NCBI GenBank assembly: GCA_022791815.1
Contig: JAAVZU010000048.1
Coordinates: forward strand, 1 to 53,431
Length of the DNA: 53,431 bases
Reading direction: 5' to 3'
Origin: Lachnospiraceae bacterium
Lineage (GTDB): Bacteria; Bacillota; Clostridia; Lachnospirales; Lachnospiraceae
Shown here: positions 36,301 through 46,300 of the stretch, one piece after another
How the letters are laid out: each line of letters begins with the position of its first letter
How positions within the stretch are numbered: position 1 is the first letter of the stretch
Translations under genes and position numbers: made by a program
The notes under the pieces: model-generated
The model's database searches: none
What the model was told of the DNA's origin: nothing
What the model saw: the letters and a program-made list of their open reading frames with translations, nothing else

Positions 36301-39300
36301 CTTAAAGAATACTTTTCGCAGGATAATATAGAATGGGCGGAAAAAACAGTATCATATGCGGACTATAGAAACAGGGATTTAGTAGTGGATGCCCATTTTA
36401 TAGGCATTGATGAACTTACCAGCCAATTCAGAAAAATCATAGAGCCACAACGTGGAATAGAAAAGCTGCAGGACAGGATATCTGAAATGTCAGCAGTAGT
36501 AAAAGTCTGCAAGGCATTAGAGCGAAGTGAAATGGTGGGCTGGAATGAAGAAACACAGGCAGTAACCCTTTCCGATGACAACAGAACATTAGAAGGTAAA
36601 GAAGTCTTTGACCTGTTGTTTACAGAAGCGGCAGACTATGTAGTCATGCAGACCATGAGCGGAAACATGGAAAAAGCAATAGAAATGGACAGTATTCTTG
36701 CAGAAGCAAAGAAATATGTGGCAAGGTATGATACAGAAAAGCAGTCGGAGAAAATACAGGAAGAAAAAGCCGGAGAGGAACAAAGCAGATATTCCGTTAT
36801 GGAAACTTCAGATGCCTTTGAACAACCTTTTGCAGTATGGGACAACGAAAGAGGAGATTATTATATTACAGAAGATGGCACAGTGCCAACTTTTGAAACA
36901 GCCAATGAAGCAACCGAGTACAGCAACAGGATAAAGGAAACTTCAAAGGAGAAAGAATCAAAGGAGTCTGCATCAGAAGAAACAATACAGAAATCAGAAA
37001 TAAAGGAAGAAAAAACAGAGCCTGCAAAAGAAGCAGAAAAATCTGAAGAAGAAAAGCAGGAAGATATAGTAAGCAGGGAGTTTGTGCAAGCAACTGCACC
37101 AGACAGTAATCCATTTGCACAACAGGTTGAAGAAAATACAGAAATACCACAACATACAAAAAATAAGGATAGAGCCTCTAAGATTGACAGAACAGGTGCA
37201 GTCAACTTCCGCATTACTCCAAATGATGAAGAAACAGCAGGAAAAGGTTTTGCACCAAAAGAAAAATTCCGACAGAACATAGAAGCCATACGCACCCTGG
37301 AGAAGATTGAAAGTGAAAACAGGATTGCCACACCTGCAGAACAGGAGATATTATCAAAATATGTAGGATGGGGCGGGTTAGCCGATGCCTTTGACGAAAC
37401 AAAATCCAATTGGGCAGGGGAATATCAGGAATTAAAAAGTCTGTTATCTCCAGAGGAATACGTTTCCGCAAGAGAAAGCACCTTAAATGCCCACTATACA
37501 AGCCCTGTGGTTATAAAGAGTATCTATGATGCGATTGATAGGATGGGATTTACCAAAGGAAACATCTTAGAGCCGGCAATGGGAACAGGAAACTTTTTCG
37601 GAATGATTCCGGAAGAAATGCAGAAAAGCAGACTATACGGGGCAGAGCTTGACAGCATCACCGGACGTATTGCAAAACAGCTTTATCCCAATGCAGACGT
37701 GAAGATTACAGGCTTTGAAAATACAGATTATCCCAATGATTTCTTCGACATTGCAGTAGGAAACGTGCCATTTGGACAATACAAAGTAGCAGACAGGCAG
37801 TATGACAGACACAACTTCCTAATCCATGACTACTTTTTTGCCAAAGCCTTAGACAAAGTCAGACCGAGAGGCGTGGTGGCATTCATCACCTCCAAAGGAA
37901 CCATGGATAAAAAAAGCCCGGAAGTCAGAAAATACCTTGCACAGAGGGCAGAGCTTTTAGGAGCCATAAGGCTTCCCAACACAGCCTTTAAGGAAAATGC
38001 AGGTACAGAAGTCACCTCCGACATACTTTTCCTGAAAAAGCGTGACAGGGTGCTGGATATAGAGCCGGACTGGGTACATTTATCCCAAAACGAAGATGGC
38101 ATTGCACTAAACCAATACTTTGCAGAACACCCGGAAATGATTATGGGAAAAATGGAAATGGTATCAGGGGCATACGGTATGGAAGCTACTTGTACACCAG
38201 ACACCACCATTCCATTATCCAAGCAGTTAGAAAAAGCCATATCCAAAATAGAAGGCAGCATAGATACCATAGAACCGGATGAGCTGGAAGAAGAAATAGC
38301 CAGAGAGAGCATACCCGCAGACCCCAACGTAAAGAATTACAGTTACACCATAGCAGATGACAGGGTATATTACCGGGAAAATTCCATCATGAAGCCAGTG
38401 GAAGTAACCGAAAACATGGAACAGCGGATAAAAGGCATGGTGCAGATTCGTGACTGCACCCAGGAACTGATAGACTTCCAGTTAGAAGAATACCCCGATG
38501 ACATGATAAAAAACAAGCAGGCAGAGCTGAATGAATTATACGATGACTTCTCAAAAAAATATGGTCTAATCAATTCCCAGACCAATAAAAGAGCCTTCCA
38601 TCAGGATTCCGGCTATTGCCTGCTCTGCTCCTTGGAGAAATTGGACGATGAGGGCAACTTTAAAGGCAAGGCAGATATGTTCAGCAGACGGACAATCAAG
38701 AAACAGGAAGTAGTCACAAGTGTAGACACAGCCAGTGAAGCACTGGCAGTATCCCTCGGAGAAAAAGCAAAAATAGATTTACCCTATATGTCAGATTTGA
38801 CAGGAAAAAGCGAGGAAGAAATAACAAAGGAACTTGCAGGGGTTATCTTTCAGAATCCGGTTACGGAAAAATGGGAAACCGCAGACGAGTACCTAAGCGG
38901 CAATGTAAGGGAGAAATTAGCCACAGCCAGAGTGTTTGCAGAGAACCATCCGGAGTTTTCCGTCAATGTATCTTCCCTTGAAAAAGTACAGCCAAAAGAA
39001 TTAGATGCATCAGAAATCGAGGTGCGTATCGGAGCCACATGGATTGACACAAAATACATCGAGGACTTTATGCGGGAAACCTTTGAAACACCGAAGTATC
39101 TCTTTGACCGCAATACTATTTCAGTGCAGTATTCCGACATCACAGGGCAGTGGAACATAAAGGGAAAAAATGCAGACCATGGAAACGCCCTTGCAAACAT
39201 GACTTATGGAACAGGCAGGGCAAATGCCTATAAGATTCTGGAAGATTCCCTAAACCTTCGTGATACCCGCATATTTGATACCATAGAAGAAGATGGCAAA

Positions 39301-42171
39301 GAAAAACGTGTCCTCAATAAAAAAGAAACCATGCTTGCAAGCCAGAAGCAGGAAAGCATAAGGGAAGCCTTTAAAGACTGGGTATTCCAAAACCAGGAGC
39401 GTAGACAGGATTTATGTGCAAAATACAATGAACTGTTCAACTCCACAAGACCAAGGGAATATGACGGTTCCCATCTGAAATTTCCGGGCATGACACCGGA
39501 CATTACATTAAGACAGCATCAGCTAAACGCAGTGGCACACCAGCTATATGGGGATAACACCCTTCTTGCCCACTGTGTAGGTGCGGGTAAGACTTTTGAA
39601 ATGATTGCTGCAGCAATGGAGAGTAAACGTTTAGGATTATGCCAAAAGAGTTTATTTGTAGTGCCGAACCATCTGACAGAGCAGTGGGCAAGTGACTTCT
39701 TACGGTTATATCCGGGGGCAAATATATTAGCAGCAACAAAAAAAGACTTTGAGCCTGCCAACCGGAAAAAGTTCTGTTCCCGTATTGCAACAGGGGATTA
39801 TGATGCAGTAATCATCGGACATACTCAATTCGAGAAAATTCCCCTTTCCATCGAAAGACAGACAGCCATAATCGAAAGACAGATAAAAGAAATAGAAATG
39901 GCGATAGAAGCAGCCAAGGCAGAAAAAGGTGAGAGATATACCATAAAACAGATGGAGAAAACAAAGAAATCACTAAAGACCAGACTCAGCAGGCTAAACG
40001 ATTCCACAAGAAAAGACAATGTGGTAACCTTTGAGCAGTTAGGGGTAGACAGGCTGTTTGTAGACGAGAGCCACAATTACAAAAACCTTTTTTTATATAC
40101 AAAAATGCGGAATGTGGCAGGTATTGCACAGACAGAAGCACAAAAGTCCTCGGATATGTTTGCAAAGTGCCAGTACATGGACGAGCTGACAGGAGGAAAA
40201 GGCATAACCTTTGCCACAGGCACACCAATCAGCAACAGCATGACAGAACTTTACACCAACATGCGTTACCTTCAGTATAATACCCTCCAAAAGCTGGGAC
40301 TTGGAAACTTCGACAGTTGGGCAGCGACCTTTGGAGAAACACAGACCGCCATAGAACTTGCCCCGGAAGGAACAGGCTACAGGGCAAAAACAAGGTTTGC
40401 AAAATTCTTTAACCTTCCGGAGTTAATCTCACTATTTAAAGAGAGTGCAGACATACAGACACCGGACATGTTAAAACTCCCCATACCGGAAGCAGAATAT
40501 AAAAATGTGGTATTAAAGCCTAGTGAATACCAGAAAGAAATGGTACAGTCACTTGCAAAACGGGCAGAAACAGTAAGGAACAGAGATGTAGAACCGCACA
40601 TAGACAACATGTTAAAAATCACAAATGACGGAAGAAAGCTAGCCTTAGACCAAAGACTGATAAACGATATGCTTCCCGATGAAGAAAACTCCAAAGCAGC
40701 CACCTGTGTGGAAAATGCTTTTCAGATATGGGAAAAAACCAAAGGACAGAAATCAGCACAGCTAATCTTCTGCGATTTATCCACCCCAAAAGGAGACGGG
40801 ACATTCAATGTCTATGAGGATATCCGGAATAAACTGATGGCAAAAGGAGTGCCAAAAGAAGAAATTGCCTTTATCCATGAAGCCAATACAGAAACCAGAA
40901 AAGCGAAACTGTTTGCAAAAGTAAGAAGCGGACAGGTTCGTTTTTTATTAGGCTCAACACAGAAAATGGGAGCCGGGACAAACGTACAGGACAGGCTTAT
41001 TGCACTGCACCATCTGGACGTGCCTTGGCGTCCCTCCGACATAGAACAGCAGGAAGGGAGGATTCTTCGTCAGGGGAATTTAAATGATAAAGTAAAGATA
41101 TTCCGCTATGTGACAGAAGGCACATTTGATTCGTACAGTTGGCAGCTTATCGAAAACAAGCAGAAATTTATCAGCCAGATCATGACAAGCAAGTCCCCGG
41201 TGCGAAGCTGTGAGGACATAGATGAAGCAACCCTGTCCTATGCAGAAGTAAAAGCACTTGCCACAGGAAACCCCTATATAAAAGAAAAAATGGATTTAGA
41301 CATACAGGTATCCAAGCTGAAGCTGTTAAAGGCAAACCACACAAGCCAGAAATACCGATTAGAAGATAACATCGCAAAGAATTACCCACAGCAGATAGCA
41401 GCCATGAAAGAAAGGATAGCCGGATATCAGACAGACATACAGACCTATATGCAGCATAAGCCGGCAGATAAAGAAGACTTTTCCATGAAAATCGGAAACC
41501 GCATATTTACAGACAAAAAAGAAGCCGGAGCTGCCCTCATTGATATGTGCAGGAGTGCAAAACAGCCCAATATGGCAGTCACAATCGGGGAATTTCAAGG
41601 GTTTAAAATGAAAGTATCTTTTGATTCCTTTTATTCCAAGTTTACTATTAACCTGAAGGGCAGTTTAAGCCATGAGGTGGAAATTGGAGCCGATCCATTG
41701 GGAAATCTGCAAAGGTTAAGCAATGCCTTAGAGGGCATGGTAGGAAGAATGGCAGAGGTGGAACAGAAACTAGCCAACGTGGAACACCAGCTTGAAACCG
41801 CAAAAGTGGAAGTAACAAAGCCATTTGATAAGGAACAGGAGTTAAGTGAAAAGCTGGAGCGACTTAGTGAATTAAATGCCCTTTTAAATATGGATGAAAA
41901 GGGAGAGAGCTGTATTGGAATGGAGGAGGATATAGAATCGGGGAAAGAACTGGAGACAGAAGTAAAGTCTGTGATAAATCTTCCGGTGACGGACAAAGTT
42001 ACAGGGCATGGAGAGGAACGGAAGTTAGCAGATGGTATCAGAGAAAGGGTATCCATAAAAGAGAAACTTGCACAGATGACTGCAAAAATAGGCAGGGATA
42101 AGGCTTATGGTCAGAAAACACAGGAGAGGTCTGAAGGCATAAAAAGTAAAGGAAAAGAAGAAAGTTTATAG
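33358..42171 (+). CDS. giant polyvalent protein: ArdC-like N-terminus, N6 methylase, SNF2 helicase
   Basis: 2937 residues, intact. The start (YPFKDQLLIYAQRPDAEACA to VNKGAKGIALID, about 35-85) resembles the ssDNA-binding ArdC-N domain. A long variable middle (~250-1280) follows. Then an N6-adenine methylase: motif I EPAMGTG (E1405-G1411) and GNVPFG (N1469), a changed form of the usual NPPY/F. A superfamily 2 SNF2-type helicase completes it: Walker A GAGKT (G2075-T2079), DESH (2236-2239), FATGTPISN, and the C-lobe QEGRILRQGN. The last ~45 residues hold RERVSIKEKLAQ, the shared tail. Polyvalent proteins of this type are thought to travel with the transferred DNA and protect it in the recipient. 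ATG at 33358 after TGGAGG. Confidence 0.85.
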   Translation: MKKYDMISDLSEQTAKEVVRNEESWRGYLNTASRLYKYPFKDQLLIYAQRPDAEACASIEVWNEKMHCWVNKGAKGIALIDDENNKTLRYVFDISDVHKARRIGRYPHLWEMGEEHKEAVLNHLEKTYGETDREAGFAGRIREIADRIAEDCYKEIATDMKYLKEGSFLEELDELNMEMRIKETLTDSIAYTILKRCGMEENELAEEISFPYIHEFNTVETLSQIGTNISDLSKPVLMEIGKAIGAYEKEADKNLTEKGLANITQTRYNALKRESEKQEEPSITQTGNTGERSQNDEFSIREKRRLPDTDVTDGRAAGGNTDKIRADEEALSEGTQKRDLHRTPSERETDRTPVDDTGAGRAENGTSDRADEEKPGSDGTAQSRKSDVMGAEDEQHQAVSGENRTDGTDIQLNNKENKPGSEELSGISLSGLEQGILQFDEFMIHKCPDIAGYFLFEKDREKQTEYVKNSYKHEEYTEFHVGVERVGYRADENGLTLWKGNYLSRTAEAIIPWNEVRDRIAQYMENDTYLKPGQVPQWTEPEEKYQQLSLFPSLEEQVGNIAAAEASIKYTMPAAFSLPQEQLDTILRSGGGRNNSRKRIYAKYQQGKTPEEMTEFLKNEYKTTGKGFDFGDNPVSLWFDENGMQVGYGTSAKEAPLAVMSWQEAESHIRSMVENGTYMSANEIFLVESVERERVAKDILIFFCDGIGEKPESLTLKENNYPESITQLCEILSTKEGCEQIAGELEKAKNQLDSGEKQLKRKYVKTPEYLLEQIADLSAEKKEYPANDTVEVRQEDFITQDEIDARLTGGSGFEYGKFRIYDYFRESHTKKENIEFLKKEYGTGGSSHALPGSDVAHEDHSAKGISLEKGSYGNPYAKVLLKWNVVEKRISELIKADRYLSPKSKEAYKQYKQEQAEKAMQREQEKLEHGVCLECKKAIEKEIAENFDGHVLKEDTAKELMAKFGSERLKFILANTVMQNNLKEYFSQDNIEWAEKTVSYADYRNRDLVVDAHFIGIDELTSQFRKIIEPQRGIEKLQDRISEMSAVVKVCKALERSEMVGWNEETQAVTLSDDNRTLEGKEVFDLLFTEAADYVVMQTMSGNMEKAIEMDSILAEAKKYVARYDTEKQSEKIQEEKAGEEQSRYSVMETSDAFEQPFAVWDNERGDYYITEDGTVPTFETANEATEYSNRIKETSKEKESKESASEETIQKSEIKEEKTEPAKEAEKSEEEKQEDIVSREFVQATAPDSNPFAQQVEENTEIPQHTKNKDRASKIDRTGAVNFRITPNDEETAGKGFAPKEKFRQNIEAIRTLEKIESENRIATPAEQEILSKYVGWGGLADAFDETKSNWAGEYQELKSLLSPEEYVSARESTLNAHYTSPVVIKSIYDAIDRMGFTKGNILEPAMGTGNFFGMIPEEMQKSRLYGAELDSITGRIAKQLYPNADVKITGFENTDYPNDFFDIAVGNVPFGQYKVADRQYDRHNFLIHDYFFAKALDKVRPRGVVAFITSKGTMDKKSPEVRKYLAQRAELLGAIRLPNTAFKENAGTEVTSDILFLKKRDRVLDIEPDWVHLSQNEDGIALNQYFAEHPEMIMGKMEMVSGAYGMEATCTPDTTIPLSKQLEKAISKIEGSIDTIEPDELEEEIARESIPADPNVKNYSYTIADDRVYYRENSIMKPVEVTENMEQRIKGMVQIRDCTQELIDFQLEEYPDDMIKNKQAELNELYDDFSKKYGLINSQTNKRAFHQDSGYCLLCSLEKLDDEGNFKGKADMFSRRTIKKQEVVTSVDTASEALAVSLGEKAKIDLPYMSDLTGKSEEEITKELAGVIFQNPVTEKWETADEYLSGNVREKLATARVFAENHPEFSVNVSSLEKVQPKELDASEIEVRIGATWIDTKYIEDFMRETFETPKYLFDRNTISVQYSDITGQWNIKGKNADHGNALANMTYGTGRANAYKILEDSLNLRDTRIFDTIEEDGKEKRVLNKKETMLASQKQESIREAFKDWVFQNQERRQDLCAKYNELFNSTRPREYDGSHLKFPGMTPDITLRQHQLNAVAHQLYGDNTLLAHCVGAGKTFEMIAAAMESKRLGLCQKSLFVVPNHLTEQWASDFLRLYPGANILAATKKDFEPANRKKFCSRIATGDYDAVIIGHTQFEKIPLSIERQTAIIERQIKEIEMAIEAAKAEKGERYTIKQMEKTKKSLKTRLSRLNDSTRKDNVVTFEQLGVDRLFVDESHNYKNLFLYTKMRNVAGIAQTEAQKSSDMFAKCQYMDELTGGKGITFATGTPISNSMTELYTNMRYLQYNTLQKLGLGNFDSWAATFGETQTAIELAPEGTGYRAKTRFAKFFNLPELISLFKESADIQTPDMLKLPIPEAEYKNVVLKPSEYQKEMVQSLAKRAETVRNRDVEPHIDNMLKITNDGRKLALDQRLINDMLPDEENSKAATCVENAFQIWEKTKGQKSAQLIFCDLSTPKGDGTFNVYEDIRNKLMAKGVPKEEIAFIHEANTETRKAKLFAKVRSGQVRFLLGSTQKMGAGTNVQDRLIALHHLDVPWRPSDIEQQEGRILRQGNLNDKVKIFRYVTEGTFDSYSWQLIENKQKFISQIMTSKSPVRSCEDIDEATLSYAEVKALATGNPYIKEKMDLDIQVSKLKLLKANHTSQKYRLEDNIAKNYPQQIAAMKERIAGYQTDIQTYMQHKPADKEDFSMKIGNRIFTDKKEAGAALIDMCRSAKQPNMAVTIGEFQGFKMKVSFDSFYSKFTINLKGSLSHEVEIGADPLGNLQRLSNALEGMVGRMAEVEQKLANVEHQLETAKVEVTKPFDKEQELSEKLERLSELNALLNMDEKGESCIGMEEDIESGKELETEVKSVINLPVTDKVTGHGEERKLADGIRERVSIKEKLAQMTAKIGRDKAYGQKTQERSEGIKSKGKEESL

Positions 42172-42180
42172 GAGGCATTT

Positions 42181-43242
42181 ATGGAAGGAAAGGAACAGAA
42201 AACAGGACAGAATGTAGAAGATATGGACATAATCAAACAATTTATAAAAATAATGGAACAGCAGAACAGGCAGGAGCAGTCACAGGATTTCATGGAGATA
42301 TTCCGCTACATGGCAGGGATGCAGGTACAGCTTGGAGTAATGGCAGATGAATTACAGAATGTAAGAAAACAGCTTTCTGCCATAGAACACACACAGCCGG
42401 ATGCAGAGAACAGGAAACTTGTGGATAGGGTATCACACCTTCAGGAAAAAATATCAGGAATATCAAAACGCATATCAGCAGTAAAAAATCATTTCGTGGA
42501 CACTGTTGCAAAGTCTGTAACAGTTTTTCGGGAAAAAGGAAAGCAGGAGATGAACAAGGTTCTGAATAGAGGGATTTCCAGTGTAAAATCCATGCTTGCA
42601 GGCTGTCGGGAAAAAATGGTGGATTTGCTTACCGATTATGAAAAAACAGCCAACCAGATAGACAGCATAGGAGATGAATTAAAGCAGATTGGAAACAGTC
42701 TTGCCAACGTAGGCAGGCTTGTGACAGGAAAAGGCACAAAAGAAATATCAGAAGAAAAGCCGGGTGTAGGTCTTACAAGGCTAATCAATATGCCTGTAAA
42801 GAGAAATATTGCAGTATTGCGACACCATATAGAAAAAGTAGACAGGGCAATGAATAAGCTGGATACCATTTCAGCCGGATTAGAGCCAGAGGAAAAGAAA
42901 GCGGAAAAAGGAGAAAAGCCAAAATCAGCACAGAATCCAAAGAAGGAAGAAAAAGCAGAAAAACAGCCGGATAAGAAAGAAACATCAAAGGGGCAACCAG
43001 AGAAACAGGCTGGGGAAGAAAAACCACAAAAGAAAGCAGAAGAAAAAGAGAAACCAAAGCAAAAAACAGAAAAAGAGCAGATCCCTGAAAAAAATTCACC
43101 TAAAAAAGATATGGAGAAAGGGGCAGAAAAAAAGGAAAGGGTTTCCGTAAAAGAAAAGCTGTCAGAAATGAAAGCAAAATCAGAACAGCAGAAAAAAGAG
43201 CCGGAAGCAGCAAAAGCCAAAAGCAAAGAGGAATGTCTATAA
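42181..43242 (+). CDS. DUF6674-like coiled-coil protein with shared tail motif
   Basis: 353 residues beginning at ATG 42181 (ATAGGAGG just before), nine bases after the SNF2 stop. Mostly helical: an N-terminal part (IIKQFIKIMEQQNRQEQ, FRYMAGMQVQLGVMADELQ), long coiled-coil segments up to ~240, then a Lys/Glu/Pro-rich linker. It fits DUF6674, which accompanies SNF2 genes in Tn1549-type ICEs. The end carries ERVSVKEKLSEM (about residue 316 on) and a basic tail. Function unknown; coupling to SNF2 and the shared tail suggest that it is made and delivered together with it. Confidence 0.68.
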   Translation: MEGKEQKTGQNVEDMDIIKQFIKIMEQQNRQEQSQDFMEIFRYMAGMQVQLGVMADELQNVRKQLSAIEHTQPDAENRKLVDRVSHLQEKISGISKRISAVKNHFVDTVAKSVTVFREKGKQEMNKVLNRGISSVKSMLAGCREKMVDLLTDYEKTANQIDSIGDELKQIGNSLANVGRLVTGKGTKEISEEKPGVGLTRLINMPVKRNIAVLRHHIEKVDRAMNKLDTISAGLEPEEKKAEKGEKPKSAQNPKKEEKAEKQPDKKETSKGQPEKQAGEEKPQKKAEEKEKPKQKTEKEQIPEKNSPKKDMEKGAEKKERVSVKEKLSEMKAKSEQQKKEPEAAKAKSKEECL

Positions 43243-43330
43243 AAAGCAGTAACATAAAAAGGGTTAAAAGAAGAAAGCAGGTAGAGAAATCTATCTGCTT
43301 TTCCTATGCAGAAAAAAAGGAGGAAACAAA
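43243..43330 (+). promoter_or_regulatory. leader hairpin with GAAA loop before the ArdC/zincin gene
   Basis: AAAGCAGGTAGA (43274-43285), GAAA tetraloop (43286-43289), TCTATCTGCTTT (43290-43301), one G-U pair. Only a short T-run follows, so it may be a weak terminator or attenuator between DUF6674 and the next gene. AAAGGAGG precedes the ATG at 43331. Confidence 0.5.
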
Positions 43331-46300
43331 ATGGCAGACGTAAAAACAGAAAAGCAGAAAGTACAGGAAATAACAGAAAAATTGGAGCAGGGAATCAAGG
43401 AGCTGTTTGAAAGTGAGAAATATAAATCTTACCTTAACACCATGTCAAAATTTCATTATAGTTTTAACAATACCATGCTGATTGCCATGCAGAAGCCGGA
43501 TGCAACCTTAGTGGCAGGCTACAAGGCTTGGCAGAAAAACTTTGAAAGGCATGTAAAAAAAGGGGAGAAAGGTATCCGTATTCTAGCCCCGTCACCTTAT
43601 AAAATAAAAGAGGAACAGGAAAAAATTGACCCCATAACACAGGAACTGATGCTTGACAAAAACGGAAAACCTGTAATGGAAGAAGTAGAAATTACAATCC
43701 CTTCATTCCGGGTGGTTCCTGTCTTTGATGTATCCCAGACAGAAGGAAGGGAACTTCCGGATATGGAAGTAAATGAGCTTTCAGGCAGTGTGGAAGATTA
43801 TGAAATATTTATGCAGGCACTTACCGGGGTATCATCTGTTCCCATCAGCTATGAAGAGATAGAGGGAGAAGCAAAGGGATATTTTGACAGGGAAGCACAC
43901 CGCATTGCCATACAGGAGGGCATGAGTGAGAGCCAGACCGTTAAAACAGCCATACATGAAATGGTACATGCAAAACTCCATGACAGGGAACAAAGTCAGG
44001 AAATAGGGGAGATAATGGCAAAAGACCGCAACACAAAGGAAGTGGAAGCAGAGAGCATAGCCTATACCGTATGCCAGCATTTTGGCATTGACACATCCGA
44101 TTACTCCTTTGGGTATATTGCAGGCTGGAGCAGTGGGAAGGATATGAAAGAGCTGAAATCTTCCCTTGATACCATAAGAAGAGTAGCATCCGAACTGATT
44201 ACCGATATTGAGGGGAAATTGCAGGAATTACAGAAAGACAGGATAACAGAGCAGGAACAGAATATTGTGCTTTTATTATCCAATACAGACTATTCCGAAT
44301 ATAGCCTGTTAAATGTCAGGGGAATGGAACATGCAGAACTTTACAACCAACTTTCCGCCATGAATGACGAGGACAGGTCAAGTATAGAAGCCTATCTGGA
44401 AAGAAAAGGGGCATGGGTAACACCCCTTGCAGATGAAGAAACAGAGGAAGTAAAAGAATACCATATTGACTATGCGTATAATATAGATACCTATGAAATA
44501 ACAGACAGGAAAGCCATGGAGGAGATGGAGAAAAAGTCATTAGAACCTTTAAAGGATACCGATGTGGTTATAAAAATATCTTCCGAACAGGGAGAGAATT
44601 ATGAGATTGATAAAATCACAAATATACCACTGGAGGAAGTAAGAGAGCTGTTGAATGGGATAACTGCTTTAGATGAAAATATGCAGAATGGAAACGTACA
44701 GGAATATCTTAAGGAAAAAGGTGTAGAGCTTACACCGATTATGTCCAGCAGGGGATTAAATAAAGGCGGGGTGCAGTTTTATGACTTCCAACTGGATATG
44801 GATAAGGGGGAAGTGACAGACAGTACACGATTATCCCCAATCAAACAGGCAGAAAACCTAATCAACCGCATGGAACATGGAATTACACGTTTTACGGGTG
44901 AGGAGAGGGATTTCATAGTAAACTATAATTACAAGTTTGATGATATGGAGAAAACCAAAGCATTGGCAGAGGGGATTACATATCAGGCAGAGAAAAAAGA
45001 ACATATCATGGCAGAAGCACAGGCAGAAATAGATACCCTTCCGGATGGATTGATAGGATTATCCCAGATGCACGAGTATGGGTATGTATGGGAAGAAATG
45101 CTCCCATTAACAGGAGAGAGGGCAAAAGAACTGTTTGCACAGGAGCTGGTGGTCTATCAGCTTTATAAAGACGGTTCAGAAACACAGATTGAAAATATGG
45201 AAGAATTTCAGAAACAGGAGGGAATGTTTGGGGTAGAAAAAAGAGATTGGAATACCTATCTGGAACATCAGGGCATAAAACAGGAAAAAGGAACAAGAAT
45301 TGCAGAAGAGAACAATATCCTCCAGGAAGAAGATTTTTTACAGGGAAAAGAGAACCGATTCGGCATTTACCAGTTAAAAGATAACGAAGAAACAAGGGAT
45401 ATTCAGTTTATGAACATGGATTTTCTGGAGGGGAAAGGGATTACAGCAGCCAAGGAGAATTATGAACTTGTTTATATTGCACCTTTAGAGGAAGACATGA
45501 GCCTTGAAGATATTTATACCCAATTTAACATAGACCGCCCCACAGACTTTAAGGGACATTCCCTGTCTGTCAGTGATGTGGTGGTACTTCATCAGAACGG
45601 GGAGAATACAAGCCATTATGTAGATTCGTTCGGTTATAGGGAACTGCCGGAGTTTATACGGGAGGAACCTGACAGGGAAAACCAAGTATTTTTTGTAAAT
45701 GAAAAGGAATGGCATAATATTAGTGATTTAGATTTTAACCAGAATTACTTTGCGATTGATGATCCTTATCAGGATAATGATTTCCGACTGCTTCATTTGC
45801 AGAACCGCATAAAAGACATTACACCAGCAGGAGTCCATTATGACATTTATGAGGAAGCTGCAAAAGCTCTCTATAAAGTAGAGCGTGAAATGGAGAATCT
45901 GCCTTTTAATAAGGAGAATAACATTGATTCTTATATGGTAAATGGCAGGTCAGAACTGGAACATATTCTTTCCGCAAGAGAACTTCAAAAGCAGATGGAT
46001 ATGGATAAGGTATCTTACTATGTCATTGAAGATTTATCCACATGGGCGGAGAGGGGTACAGAAAAAAGCAAGTTAGAACGGTTTGACAGCCTTCCTGAAG
46101 CAATGGAAAAATTTTCGGAGTATCAGAAAAAAGATGCAGGAGACAAAGAAGATTCAGCAAGGGCAACCTTTGGTTTCAGAGTAAATGGCATGGAATTTGA
46201 TGTCATCCATGTGAGGAATAAAGAAAACTGCCTGTCACTGGATTTTACCCATAGCAAAGCGGCACAGGAAAGCAGGCAGTTTATGGAGGATTTGCAGGTC

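Noticed and set aside
36861-37409. 182-codon minus-strand frame opposite the SNF2 giant
   Set aside because: Low-complexity serine-rich shadow with no ribosome site; the plus-strand gene is certain.
42636-43226. 196-codon minus-strand frame opposite the DUF6674 gene
   Set aside because: Mirror of a lysine/glutamate-rich coding region, giving low-complexity Phe/Ser sequence; typical antisense shadow.
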